In this document: one piece after another, positions 32,642-44,999 of the stretch
Layout of the letters: each line of letters starts with the position of its first letter
Numbering within the stretch: position 1 is the stretch's first letter
Assembly: GCF_007565055.1 (NCBI RefSeq)
Contig: NC_044550.1
Location: 87,172,033-87,236,032, forward strand
Reading direction: 5' to 3'
From: Rhinopithecus roxellana
Lineage: Eukaryota; Chordata; Mammalia; Primates; Cercopithecidae
DNA length: 64,000 nt
Made by a program: the position numbers and the translations under genes
The notes under the pieces: generated by a model
Database searches by the model: none
Seen by the model: the letters and a program-made list of their open reading frames with translations, nothing else
Told to the model about the DNA's origin: nothing

Positions 32642-35574
32642 CACCATTCAATCAGAACCCAAGACATTCTATATATTTCTTTTATGCAATATCTTCTATG
32701 AGAACAGTACTACTAGGAATTGAGCAATGTTGTGATCCTGATTTAAAGCCAGGAAAATCATCACACAGAAGGCAATACTAGAGCTGGATGTTGAAGCTGG
32801 TATCGTATCAGGAAGGAAAGCAATCAAGGCATTCTGGATATGGCTCGGCACTCATTCTTACTTCCGTGTGCATTCGGGAACTATGGGAGGTAGAGAGGTC
32901 AAAAACTATGTTTCCTACACTTCTGGTAGCCAAAGTCTGGATGCAGAGTAGGCAATGCTAACTAGATGCATTCCTGTGAAATTTGGAATGGGCCTGTGTG
33001 GTAGGAGCCTTGTTGTGGATGTTTTTTAGCTAGCAAATAATGCGACAGAGATTTTAGAGTTTGAAGAGATGTTAGAGTTTAAAGTAGTAGCTAGACTTAA
33101 TATTCCAGCGTCTATTGTAGCTAAAGGCAGTCATAGTAATTGCAGGAGACAGAGTCAGCATATCTGGCTCTAGCTGTCAGCATCAGTTGTGTCTCGGAGC
33201 TCATTGGTCCAATAGCAGTCCCGTGACTCCCTCTGTACCCGCCCTTCTAATCATCTTATAAGCATTTCATTTCCTGCGATAGATCCCTTTCTGCTTGCAG
33301 TGCCTGTTTACTAGGCTAAACTCTGGCTGATACGGCATGCTCAAAGGCAAGGAGATATAAAAAACATCTTGTGGTCAGGGAATGACTCACTGCTAAGTAT
33401 GTTAGAGCCAAAGGTGGACAGTGGTAGAAAAAATGTATGGAAGAATAAGGTTTGCAAAGACTAAAGAGTTTTCAGTTCTGTTTCTTGCAAACACTTGGCA
33501 TCTGGCAGATTTTCACTGGATGTTTGTTGTATGGAATTGTGTTTAAAATCTTTAGAGTTTGGCCTTTTTCCTTTAGGTAATTGAGTCGGTGGGGTGAAGA
33601 AGTATTGAACATGTTACTTAAAGAAGTAACACGATGAGACTTGTGCTTCTTATTTACAATTCTGTATGGGTTACCCACAGAAAACGGGAAGGAGGTAGAA
33701 GTGGCTAAAGACAGAGAATCTATCACAGATTGTTCTGTAGCTTATCATGCTGCGAAAAAGCAGTTTACTAATTTGGTCACATTTTATGCTAAGTTTATTA
33801 TGTGATTTTAAAAAGAGTAACTGAAAACATTAATATCTCACTTGGTAATACTAAGAATCTGATAAAATTTTAAAATATTCATCAAGTTTACATACGTTTA
33901 AAGCTATGAGCAGAGGAAATTGTAAACTGTGTTGGCATTATCGTCACGCAGTGGCACCAATTTGGCTAGCAAACAGACATGTCTTCCACCCATGTTTAGT
34001 CAGTATCGTGTGAGTTTGTTTATGGGTTTATGTCTTTGGGTGACTTTGAGATATTGGGCTGTATTTTACCACACAGTGTTATTACAATTCAGGATTTTCA
34101 AATATCCTTTAGCACTGTCACCTGGAGGCCATTTGTAGTGGTGGCATTACTGCAGTACATGAAAAATGGACCTTAAACTTTGAAATGGAGGTTAAATGTG
34201 AAGAAATGCCAGAATGAATTTATTTAGAAGAGCAAACTTTAAGATATTAGACAAAGATTGAGAAAATAAAAAGAAACTTTTAAGCAAAAATGTGTTAAAA
34301 TTAGTGGAAAGTTATAACATCCTCCAACATACATTCATCTTTATAGAAAAATTAGTGAATTACGTGCGTTTTAATATAGAAGTTTTTCGAAACTCAGTCC
34401 TTGAAGAAAATGACTGCCTATGCATAATTCTATTTTATTATATTGTAAATATTTTCTTATATGTCTGTGTGACAGGAAAACACTGTGTTCTTTACTAACC
34501 CATTTAATTTTCTTCTGGCAATGTAGAGAGATTCTATTTCTCACCCTCCTTTCTGGTTAGGTTGGGGCCATGTAACATACACAGCTACTAGGCTTGTACC
34601 TATAAGTAAAACACAATATACCGTGTTCTACATTTTATCTTCGTTTTCTCCCTTCTCCCCACGACTTTTTTTTTTTTCCCAAAGGACCACATGTTGAAGC
34701 TGAAGCTGGAGATACTAGCTAGAAAGAACCTGAATTTCTGAGTCACCACATGGAGGCAAGCTTCTCTTCAACAAATTTCACCCCCTACCACATATAAATC
34801 AATCCACATTAGCATGTGATATGAATTGGAAGTTGACTTCAATATTGTTCAGTTGCTGAGATTTTGACTTGTTACAGAGTTAAACCTACTTTGATTAAAA
34901 GTCTACCACTCTGTCTCATTAGATTCTGTGTGCTCCCTCAGGTCAGAGGTACTGCTTTATTTAACTCTATCACATTTTCTTCATTAAATATAGGACAATG
35001 CTTAGCATTTAGTACGTACTTAGTGTATGAAGAACAAATGAATGAATGAGTATTCTAGGCAAGAGATAATTAGCACCTATAACTAATGCAATATCAGAAG
35101 GCAGTATAAGGGTAACTAAAGATGTCTTCAACTTAAAAATTATTTTAAAAGAGAATATTTACTTTTTACAATTTTTAAAATTATAAAATGCTTTTAAAAT
35201 GTATTTAAGATAATATTTTTTAGAGAACAAACTATATATTTTAAATACAAGACTTTTAAATACATAGTAAATATAGTGTCAGTTTTCACACAACTTCTTC
35301 TTAACTTTTTTCTTGAATAAATCCAGAATTGTTATGAAATAAAAAGTAATGTGTCATGAAATTTTTTTTCATGCATAACTTCTGCAATTAGTTGAATTAA
35401 TTTTAAATTATGATGCCATTTGTTGTAACCTAATTAATTCACTTCACAGCTCTATTGTCTTAAATTCTTTTTCTTACATCAATAGACTTTAATTTTTTGA
35501 GTTTTAAGTTTGCAGAAAGTAAACTTAAAGCTTTCTGTAAACTTTCTTCTTATGAAAATCTAACTAATGTATGA
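32642..35574. other. AT-rich sequence without recognised gene
   Basis: No host exon, processed pseudogene or young repeat is recognised. Some stretches (32815-33345) have the look of a very old interspersed repeat but I cannot name it. The open frames here are short and without splice support. Confidence 0.5.
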
Positions 35575-35700
35575 TGATCTGAGGTGGAACAGTTTTATCC
35601 TAAAACCCTCTCCCTCCCCACCCCACCCCAGGTCCATGGAAAGATTGTCTTCCATGAAACTGGTCCCTGGTGTCAGCAAGATTGGGTACTGCTAGTGTGG
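35575..35700. mobile_element. DNA-transposon-like fragment (hAT/MER1-like)
   Basis: The words gatctgaggtggaacagttt, ggtccatggaaagattgtct and tggtccctggtgtcagcaag are common in primate MER1-class elements. The assignment is from memory. Confidence 0.45.
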
Positions 35701-35794
35701 GACATTTGTTACAGTTAATGAACAATTTTTGATCCATTGTTACTAAATAAAGGCCACAGTGTACATTAGGGTTCACTCTTTGTGTTGTTCAATG

Positions 35795-36490
35795 TGTTGT
35801 ATCATAACTGTATAATGACGTGTTTCCATCATTACAGAATTATGCAGAATAGTCTCACTGCTCTACCTATTTATTAACTCCTCCCTCCTTTTCCGTGAAG
35901 CTCTGGTGACCACAGTCTCCATAGTTTTGCATTTTCTATCATGCCATATGTTGGACTTATACAATATGTAGCCTTTTCAGATTGGCTTCTTTCATTAGCA
36001 ATATACATTTCAGGTTCTTTCAGGCTTTTTCACGGCTTAGTAGCTCATTTCTTTTATCGCTGAATAATAGTCCATTGAATTGGTGCATCACCATTTATTT
36101 ATCCACTCCCCTGTTGAAGGACATCTTGGTTGCTTCCGTGTTTTAGTACTTATGACTAAAGCTGCTAAAAATATTCATTGCAGGATTTTGTATAGACATA
36201 GTTATCAATTCATTTGGGTAAATACCAAAGAGTGCAATTTTTGGATCATACATATGTTTACTTTTAGAAGAAACTCCCAAACCAATTTCAAAAGTGGCTG
36301 TACCATTTTGCATTTCCAATAGCAATGAATGAGAGTCCATTTTGCGTTTCCAATAGCAATGAACGAGAGTTCATTTTGCATTTCCAATAGCAATGAATGA
36401 GAGTTCCTATTGCTCCACATCAGCACTTGGTGTTGTCAGTGCTTTCAATTTTAGCCATTTTATTGTTGGGATGTGTGGTACTCTTTCTTA
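35795..36490 (-). mobile_element. Old L1 fragment (ORF2 C-terminus / 3' end)
   Basis: The text tagtccattgaattggtgca and gttgaaggacatcttggttg is the antisense of the L1 ORF2 C-terminal region, well diverged. It contains a 34-bp triplication at 36304-36405. Confidence 0.65.
36304..36405. repeat. 34-bp unit in three tandem copies
   Basis: Units start at 36304, 36338 and 36372, each beginning cattttgc(a/g)tttccaatag. They differ by only a few bases and lie within the old L1 fragment. Confidence 0.9.
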
Positions 36491-38532
36491 AATATTTATC
36501 TCATGGTACTCTATTCTGTCATTTTTTTTTTTTTTTTTTTTTGGCAAAGGTCCTCCTTCTTACTTATGAAAAGTGGGAGAAAATAGTAGAGAATTGAGGT
36601 TTACATTGGAGAATCTGAGACTAATATATTTCAGTCTTAGATCACCCTTGAATCTTAGACTTCACTTTGATTTATGCACCAAGAGGAGATTTCAGATGAA
36701 GAATATGCCTCTAAGAATCAGAATTCTGTACAATTTACTTCATCTTCCCTCTCTGTAGCATTTTCTGGCTGACATCCCAGGGCAAGTCCAACTGCTGTGA
36801 TGAGTGAATGAAATGACGTGGTGCCTCTGAAGAAATGAGAGATGGTCCCAACCCTTGTAATGGCCCCCGTTTTTGTCTTCAAAGTAGTTATACCCCTCCT
36901 TATGAATTGAAGCTTGTTATAAAATGAACAGGCAGACAACTGACATGAGCAGCTGGTATAAAATTTCTTTAGAAGCATTGAATCTTTTACCCTTCTCCCT
37001 ACAGTTATGAAATCTGACAGACAGATAGCATAATAGTCATAGAATGGCTCAATTATAGGACACATGTATAAGGCTAATGGCACTGATATAGTTGCTTATT
37101 GCAGAGTGCCAAAGATCTGTTAACATTCTGAAATGACTATCAGGTGCTGAGTGATATTTTTAAAGGTGCTGAGACTGGATAAGCCAAATTCCTCATCAGA
37201 GAAGCACATTCTGCCTTTGTTCACACTTTCCTTTCAGCAGTAGGCTTCGGGATGACTGCTCTAAGTCTGACTGTTGTATGTAAATATTATCTGAAGGATA
37301 AAAGCTAAAAATTTATATAATTCGAAAGAATTCCAAACTTCCCTCTAATGATACTGGGAAGAAAGGATGCAGGTTTGATAGTTGAAGAGATTTTACTTTA
37401 TACCTGGTTCATGTTATAGAAAAACTTATTTCTTAAGTGAAAAGCCAGGATAAATCTGGCTGATAGGCAGATTGACAATATTACAGTAGTACTAAAAGGC
37501 AACATATTTGGCAAATATACTTCAGTGTAGCACTGTACAGACTGGACAAGGGTGAAGTTTGTTCAAAGGTGAGATAGATTCCGTTTTATATGTTTTGATA
37601 TTGCAGGTAAAGAAATTATTATCACTTCCCACTGCTATCCTGAGTTACATATAACTTGTGTTATATAGACCTAAATGTCTTACTGTATGCTCACTTACTT
37701 CAGGATATGTGCTAGCAGTAAGAAAATCGGGATAGTACTTTAATAAAAAAATTTCTGAAGAGCAAGGAGTAGATAGGCTTCAGCTTTATTTCAAAATAAT
37801 AACTAGTTATTTAAACTATTATTACAAATATTATGTAAATGCTAGAAACATAAAAGATACTTTAGCATCTAATCATTAGTGACATAGTATGGATACGTCT
37901 ATATCTTCATTTCCTTTCATTGACATCATAGCTAGACCAAAACGTTTAGCAGCTGTGGTAAACTGTATCACCTGTCAACAAATATTCCATCTTCTCTTGC
38001 TACTGAGATCAATGGACTTTCTTATTCTATCAATGTTGGGCTTTATCATATGACTTGCTTTGGCTAACAGAATGTAGGTAGAACTAGCACGTTGACAATT
38101 CTGAACTTTAAAAGGCATTACCAGGTCCCACCATCTTGTGGAGCACATCTGATTCCAATTCAATTCATGGCCAGAGCACAGCTGCAGCTCACAGCTAGAG
38201 CCAATAATGATCAATATGAAGAAGACATAAGTAATTGTAATATAAGCCACTGAAATTTTGAGATTGCTTATTTTTCTTTTGTTATGGAGACTAATTTACA
38301 ACTAGAAATATCAATACCTAGAAATGAAATGTTTTTCACAATGACAACAAAGAAATTGAATGTTCCAGTACTAGATTGGGGCTGGTTTGTGCAGTAAGGA
38401 AACTCACAGGAATCTGGAAAAATGACAACCTATGGTAGGTGATCAGGAAATATTTGGCTAAACTTTTAAGTGCTTTTGAATATATGAGAGACTAAGCATG
38501 CAGTTAATGTGTTTGGTGTTTGACGTTTGTTG
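36491..38532. other. AT-rich sequence without recognised gene
   Basis: It contains a poly-T run (about 36520-36541) and an old interspersed repeat-like stretch at about 37970-38265 that I cannot classify. No exon is seen. Confidence 0.5.
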
Positions 38533-38549
38533 CCATTTGCTCTATTTCT

Positions 38550-38880
38550 TTTTTTCTTTTTTTTTCTTTTTTCTTTTTTATTTATTTATTTTTTTTTTTG
38601 AGACGGAGTCTCGCTCTATCACCCAGGCTGGAGTGCAGTGGCCGGATCTCAGCTCACTGCAAGCTCCGCCTCCCGGGTTTACGCCATTCTCCTGTCTCAG
38701 CCTCCCAAGTAGCTGGGACTACAGGCGCCCGCCAACTCGCCTGGCTAGTTTTTTGTATTTTTTAGTAGAGACGGGGTTTCGCCGTGTTAGCTAGGTTGGT
38801 CTCGATCTCCTGACCTCGCGATCCACCCGTCTCGGCCTCCCAAAGTGCTGGGATTACAGGCTTGAGCCACCGCGCCCGGC
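38550..38880 (-). mobile_element. Young AluY of Old World monkey type with 17-bp TSD
   Basis: An antisense AluY with almost all CpGs kept and the acaggcttgagccaccgcgc variant. The direct repeat ccatttgctctatttct lies at 38533-38549 and 38881-38897. The T-rich head is long and interrupted. Confidence 0.9.
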
Positions 38881-39397
38881 CCATTTGCTCTATTTCTAAA
38901 GCTAATACACAAAGGACAAGCTCAGATATGAACTATACTGTTTGTGAGAATGGAGGGTTATATAGAGAGTCTAAGCAATCCTGGAGGACTGAAGAATGAA
39001 GTAGTCTCTCATTTCTGTTAATAAAAGACAAAATTGAGAAATCCCTTGAGCCATAAATATTGATTACTATTCAAGACACAACCTCAGAGCAAAAACAAAT
39101 CAAGGTGCGTGCCAATCACACATTTCTTTAAAACTTCAGGTTGTGGCCTCCAGTAATTCCTTTCAGTTGGAAAAAAAAATGGCTGAGGAAAAGTGGCAAA
39201 GGACTTGGTCCCTGAGAGCGTTGATAAGCAAGAAGTACTTGTAATTAAGTCTAGTGACAGATACCTGGCTCAAAAAGAAGTTTGGTATGACTACAGTCCT
39301 AGAATAAAGAACATAAGTCAGTAGTCTCTGAATAAATTGGATTACTTGAGGCTACTGCTAGCCTGGATTTTTTTTTAAAAAAAGAATATCACTATAT

Positions 39398-40465
39398 TAT
39401 CGGGGGAACCTGCCCCTGATAATTCAAGGTTACTTCACGTAGGTTCTTTTCTATTTCCCTAAGTGTTGGCTGGTCTGAGAAATAAAGGGAAAGAGTACAA
39501 AAGAGAGAAATTTTAAAGCTGGGTATCTGGGGCAGACATCAAATGTCTGCAGGTTCCGTGATGCCCCACAAGCCGCAAAACCAGAAAGTTTTTATTAGTG
39601 ATTTTCAAAGGGGAGGGAGTGTACAAATAGGGTGTGGGTCACAGAGATCACATGCTTCACAAGGTAATAAAATATCACAAGGCAAATGGAGGCAGGGCGA
39701 GATCACAGGACCAGGGTGAAATTAAAATTGCTGATGAAATTTTGGGCATGCATTGTCATTGATAACATCTTATCAGGAGACAGGGCTTGAGAGGAGACAA
39801 CCAGTCTGACCAAAATTTAATAGGTGGGAATTTCCTCATCCTAATAAGCCTGGAAATGCTAAGGGAGACCAGGGCTTATTTCATCCCTTAGTTATAACCG
39901 TAAAAGACAGACATTCCCAGAGCGGCCATTTCAGAGACCTCCCCCTAGGAACACATTCTCTTTCTCAGGGCTGTTCCTTGCTGAGAAAAAGAATTTGGCG
40001 ATATTTCTCCTATTTGCTTTTGAAAGAAGAGAAATATGGCTCTGTTCCACCCGGCTCTCAGGCAGCCAGATCTAATGGTTATCTCCCTTGTTCCCTGAAC
40101 ATCGCTGTTATCCTGTTCTTTTTTCAAGGTGCCTAGATTTCATATTGTTTAAACAATGTGTGCAGTTAATGCAATCATCATAGGGTCCTGACGTCACATA
40201 CATTCTCAGCTTATGAAGATGATGGGATTAAGAGATTAAAGTAAAGACAGGCATAGGAAATCACAAGAGTATTGATTGGGAAGTGATCAATGTCCATGAA
40301 ATCTTCTCGATTTATGTTCAGAGATTGCAGTATAGACAGGTATAAGAAATTATAAAAGTATTAATTTGGGGAACTAATAAATGTCCATGAAATCTTCACA
40401 ATTTATGTTCTTCTGCCATGGCTTCAGCTGGTCCCTCCGTTCAGGGTCCCTGACTTCCCGCAACA
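39398..40465 (-). repeat. 3' LTR of the provirus (MER11-like)
   Basis: On the minus strand it starts tgttgcgggaagtcagggac at 40465. A polyadenylation signal (AATAAA, reverse complement at 39591-39596) lies in the downstream third. A purine-rich tract (aaagaacgggagaga) lies directly upstream of the LTR at about 40466-40480, as expected for a plus-strand primer. MER11 LTRs have been reported as enhancer sources in primates; activity here is untested. Confidence 0.88.
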
Positions 40466-40480
40466 TCTCTCCCGTTCTTT
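40466..40480 (-). other. Polypurine tract of the provirus
   Basis: The minus-strand run aaagaacgggagaga abuts the 3' LTR start, the standard place for the polypurine tract that primes plus-strand DNA synthesis. Confidence 0.7.
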
Positions 40481-41130
40481 TTATATAAATGTGCCAATGG
40501 CGATGAGGACTTGTTCATTGTCTCGATTTTGACGCAGGATTCTTTGACTGGTCCAGCACACTAAAGACAAGCCAATTAAACAGAGAAACATAATTCCAAA
40601 ATTTACTACAGTGGAGCCCTCAATAGACTTAATCCAAGTCGTGGGGTTTAATTCAGAAAGATTTTCTGTCACCTGATCTAATGCCTCAGCTCCAGGCACA
40701 ATGGATAAATGAGCTTGAGAGGCTTCAAAAATTTGTTTCTTTAATTTAGTTATGTCCAAGGATAAATTATCTTCCCCACCCAGAAGGTGTCCTTTGACCA
40801 TTTCCCATGAATGATCAGTCTCATTATAGGAATACGGGGTGATATGGAAATCCAATGTATTCCAATCACACTGCATTTGCACGAGATGTTCAAGACTCAC
40901 TACCCGATCTCCAAGCCAAATAACAGACTGTCTTAAATCATTAATTTGATTAGCCAATTTTTGATCAATGCCTTGTTGAGAATTCCACATTTGGGTGGAA
41001 TTGGCTTGCCAATCACTAACAAAATGAACTGTTTGAATAGATTGGTGTAACGCCATTCCGGCAGTGGTGGCCATTGCAGTGAATATAATTAGGCCCATGA
41101 TCACAGAAATTAAAGTGAAAACAAATCTCT
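40481..41130 (-). pseudogene. env transmembrane subunit remnant
   Basis: A 207-codon open stretch on the minus strand (41104 to 40481) resembles the betaretroviral TM subunit. It has a hydrophobic N-terminal part after a basic GSKR motif (about 41119-41130), a heptad-like segment with QKLANQINDLRQ, and a C-terminal hydrophobic span (about 40540-40600). It is cut from the rest of env by stops and by the inverted duplication. Confidence 0.85.
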
Positions 41131-41330
41131 TAGATCCTTTTGGAATTCACTGTAGCACTTCATTAATGAAATGTATCAAGGGGGAGAATTCCCAAGGTCT
41201 GGACAAAGTTACCAGAATCCAGATTCCTTCTCGAGCTCAAACCAACATAGCACTTTTCCTGGAGTCAAAATGGGAGTTAATGCAAGTGTATAAATGACGA
41301 TTAATGCATTGGATAGTTTGATTGTTCATC
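40962..41330 (-). repeat. Left (native) arm of a 369-bp inverted repeat
   Basis: It reads continuously with the surface and transmembrane env remnants on either side, so it is taken as the original copy. Its reverse complement lies at 41567-41935 with six differences by eye, no indels. Confidence 0.92.
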
Positions 41331-41575
41331 CAAATTTTGATATTTCCCACTAACAGCATGTAAGGAGGCTTAATGCAACCCTGTATGGGAACAGTCAGGT
41401 TGGAGGTAAGCAAAGCAGAACGTCCGGATGTACGCTGATACTGAGAGAGGGGGATGGTAGGGGGGACAGCAGACAGAATAGTTTCCCTTCCCATACTTGC
41501 AGTCCAGACATGGCAATAGCCAATTTCCAAAGTTCTGGGTGTTCTGGGCTCAGAATGGGGAGTGATGATGAACAA
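41237..41575 (-). pseudogene. env surface subunit remnant, C-terminal part
   Basis: A 112-codon frame on the minus strand crosses the 236-bp spacer (41331-41566) into the left arm. It contains GCIKPPYMLLVGNIKI and ends in sequence that precedes the TM subunit in related elements. The apparent start codon falls in the inverted arm and is not the true env start. Confidence 0.75.
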
Positions 41576-41935
41576 TCAAACTATCCAATGCATTAATCGT
41601 CATTTATACACTTGCATTAACTTCCATTTTGACTCCAAGAAAAGTGCTATGTTGGTTTGAGCTCGAGAAGGAATCTGGATTCTGGTAACTTTGTCCAGAC
41701 CTTGGGAATTCTCCCCCTTGATACATTTCATTAATGAAGTGTTACAGTGAATTCCAAAAGGATCTAAGAGATTTGTTTTCACTTTAATCTCTGTGATCAT
41801 GGGCCTGATTATATTCACTGCAATGGCCACCACTGCCGGAATGGCGTTACACCAATCTATTCAAACAGTTCATTTTGTTAATGATTGGCAAGCCAATTCC
41901 ACCCAAATGTGGAATTCTCAACAAGGCATTGATCA
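41567..41935 (+). repeat. Right (inverted) arm of the 369-bp inverted repeat
   Basis: A plus-strand copy of the env SU/TM boundary, inverted relative to the provirus. It ends abruptly at ggcattgatca|tgcaag. On the far side native minus-strand env resumes by about 42118. Confidence 0.92.
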
Positions 41936-42117
41936 TGCAAGGCCTCGGGGATGGGGGGTAATGCTTTTATCTTCCCATTTTAAGGGAAAGAATGAACTGA
42001 ACCTCCTATGCAAAGTAGAATGATGATTCTCGTTCTACAGGTAAGAAATAAAATAAGTAGCCTCCAGGCATTCCCTTCTGTCAGAGGAGCAATTGTTTTT
42101 AAGTAGCTCTTTGGTGC

Positions 42118-42795
42118 TCAGTCTATAACTAAACCATATGAGTCGTTTTTTAATATTACTGCATGTGAGTTAATGCAGTCTTCCCAAATTAAAGTTTTAG
42201 ATGGGCCCTCAACATTTTTAGGGCATGGTTTTCCTGCAGGTTTATATTGACAGTATGGGGTATCTCCCATTACTCCCCCTTTCATTTGTTTTAAAGGAGA
42301 AAGGGAGAGGCCGGAGACTAAATGCCCCAGTTCCTCTGTAGCTGATCTCTCCAGAAGATAAGCAGCCCTGACTTTAGTTTCTAGATGGATACAGCCAGGT
42401 GCATGTCCGAGGCACAGAGAGGGGTATTTATAACCCATGGTAACATTAAATGCAGTGCCTTCTTCTCCTAGTTGAGCAGGGCAATGGTCATCTGTAGCTC
42501 CAGGCATCCACACACTATTGTTAGTGTAGATTTACGCAGGAGCATACATCCAGGTGAGAGGTCGAATAAGTGGAGGAAAAGGCACATAAGCCCAATAAGA
42601 ATAATATTGTGTAGCAGGTAAATCAGTGTGAGAGGAAACTGGTGAGACAGAAAGTGTAAGGAGGAGAATCATTAAATAAAACCCAGTGTAAGTGAGATTT
42701 AGTGCAGAAGGAGGAAGAGAAAAACAGAGGGATGTTATTTTCAAGCTAATAGAAATGGTGAGATTTTTAGGTTTGTAAGGAGAAGTGAGACCCAT
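42118..42795 (-). pseudogene. env leader and N-terminal surface subunit remnant
   Basis: Minus-strand frames 42795-42532 and 42513-42118. The first has a hydrophobic leader-like stretch (GFYLMILLLTLSVSPVSS) followed by a Tyr/Trp-rich segment. The second has cysteines and an N-linked sequon (NVT). A stop separates the two, and the sequence toward 41936 is not clearly env. Confidence 0.7.
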
Positions 42796-42933
42796 TGTGA
42801 CTTGCTGTGCCAGCTTCTAAGGAGTTGGCACAGATCTCACCACGTCTGACGGCAGTCTCTGACACAAACATCTTTTCCCTGTGATTTTCATTTGATGATC
42901 TCCTGGTGAAACAAACATATCCTCTTCTCCACG

Positions 42934-44420
42934 TTAAGTAGAATCAGAGACAATATTTAACGGTTTGGGGAAATCCTGTAAGTCAGTAATCACAGCAACT
43001 ACCTCTGCCTTTTGAGAAGAGGTATAAGGGGTAGAAATAAGCTTATCTATAGGACCTACATAACCAGCATTTCCATTGCTGGAGTTATCAGTGAACACTG
43101 TAATGGCCTCAGGAATGGGGTGATGTTTGGTTAATCGAGGGACCACCCAAGATGTCATTTTTATAAAATGAAACAATTTGGTTTTTGGATAATGATTGTC
43201 AATAATGCCAATAAAATCAGCCAGGTGAATTTGCCACAGTACGGAATGTTGAAAGGCAGCTTGAATTTCAAGCCAATTTAAAGGAACCATAATTAAATTC
43301 AGATCAAATCCAGAAATTTTAAGTATTCTACACTGTGCCTGTCCAATAAGAGTGTCCATTTGATCTAGATAAACAGACAAAGTTTTTGACGCAGAATGAG
43401 GAAGAAAACACCACTCCACTAAATTATTATGTTGAACTATTAGTCCAGTAGGGGAGTGTAATGAAGGGAAAACCAGAAGCTGAACAGGCTGAAACAGCTG
43501 TACTCTAGATAACTGGGCAGTCTGGATTCTTTCCTCTACGAATTCCAGCTCTAGTGAAGCCTCAGGGGTCAAAGTCCTGGGACTGCAGAGATCAGAATCT
43601 CCCCTCAGCGTAGAAAACAAGTTAGACAGTGCATAGGTCAGAATACCTAAAGTAGCTCTTAAATAATTAATGTTACCTAAAAGTTTTTGGAAGTCATTTA
43701 AAGTTTTCACAGAATTTCTCCTAATTTGAACTTTTTGAGGTTGAATACGTTATCGACCACCATTCCTAAATATTGAACAGGAGTAGTCTGTTGAATTTTA
43801 TCCTGAGCAATGTATAATCCAGCCTCTGTAACACGGCAGCTCAAACTTTGATAACAGTCAATTAATTCTTTATCAGTGGGGGCAGCAATTAAAATATCAT
43901 CAAGATAATGAAGAAGAGAGGCCTAGGGAAATTGGGCTTGAACTGCTGAAAGCACTTGTCCAACATAAAGTGGGCAAATTGTAGGGCTATTTAGCATTTC
44001 CTGAGGAAGTACTTTCCATTGATAACAAGCTGCAGGTTATTGATAGATGGTACAGTAAAAGCAAATTTTTCAAAATTTGATTTATGTAAAGGTATATGAA
44101 AAAAAATCTCTAAGATCAATAAATACAAAAGGCCAATTTTTAGGTATTAAAGCAGGGGCAGGCATGCCGGGTTGGAGGGCCCTCATAGGTTTAATTGCAG
44201 TGTTAATGGCTGTTAAATCGGCTACCATTCACCACTTGCCTGATTTCTTTTTTACTAGAACACAGGAGAATTCCAGGGGGAAAGAGAAGGTTCCACATTT
44301 CCAAGTTGTAGCTATACAGAAACAAAGTGAGTTAAAGTCTCCAGGTTTTCTTTAGAAAGCGGCCACTGCTAAATCCAAATGGGTGTCTCAGATTTCTTTT
44401 GTAAAGGGATAGGATCAGGA
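42934..44420 (-). pseudogene. pol remnant: reverse transcriptase and start of RNase H; integrase absent
   Basis: Reading the minus strand, RT motifs run from about 44270 to 43710 in interrupted frames: a degenerate LPQEM at about 44005, then YLDD at 43896-43907. An in-frame stop (TAG at 43923-43925) lies shortly before YLDD. A long 258-codon frame (43710-42934) covers the RT connection and the first RNase H block (ITVFTDNSS at about 43080-43110). Env begins only about 140 bp later, so the rest of RNase H and the whole integrase are missing. Confidence 0.85.
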
Positions 44421-44439
44421 GGCGTGGCAGCGGCCGCCA

Positions 44440-44997
44440 TTAAAAAGGATAACTTACACCCGCCCTGTTTTCTTTTACAGTAACGGGGAAAGGTTTAGTA
44501 ATTCCTTCATGTTTTGGACCGAGACCGAGTCCAGGAACAAACAGCATGTTTTCCATCATATGTTGACTGGAAGCACTATAAGAGTTATGTGAAATATTAA
44601 TGTCAGCCCCCCATTGTGCCAGTAAATCTGTACACCAAAGATTAATGGGGATTGGCATGATATAAGGCTGAATTGTGCCCTTTTGACCATCAGGGCCAGT
44701 GCAAGGCAAGATAAATGTGCTCTCATAAACTTCCTTGGCTTTTCCAACACCAACTAGTCCTATGTTAGCGGGATGTTTAAGCCAGGAGGAAGGCCATAAA
44801 CTAGAGGAAATAACAGAAACACCAGCCCCAGTATCTACTAGGCCCTCAAACTTTTCTCCTTGAATGGGTATGGTGCAGGTGGGCCATTGTTTAGAAATTA
44901 TATTAATCCAATAAGCAGCCTTTTCACTACCAGAGCCAATCCCAGGGCCACGCGTCTTATCTCCTTTGTTTAAAACAATATTAGGTAGTAAAAGCAA
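44440..44997 (-). pseudogene. Retroviral protease remnant
   Basis: A 185-codon minus-strand frame. The aspartyl protease signature LVDTGAGVSVIS lies at about 44805-44840, followed by a GLG-type glycine-rich patch near the C-terminus (FVPGLGLGPKHEG). The upstream dUTPase domain expected in this lineage is mostly absent. Confidence 0.82.
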
Positions 44998-44999
44998 TT

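Noticed and set aside
32339..32781. Several frames crossing the N gap
   Set aside because: They read through 100 undefined bases, so the continuity is not real.
36304..36405. Possible CRISPR-like array of short repeats
   Set aside because: Units are directly adjacent without spacers, and the host is a primate; it is a tandem triplication in an old L1.
41064..41297. A 77-codon frame occurring twice (also 41600-41833, minus)
   Set aside because: It is the antisense of env on each arm of the inverted repeat, not a separate gene or a conserved small protein.
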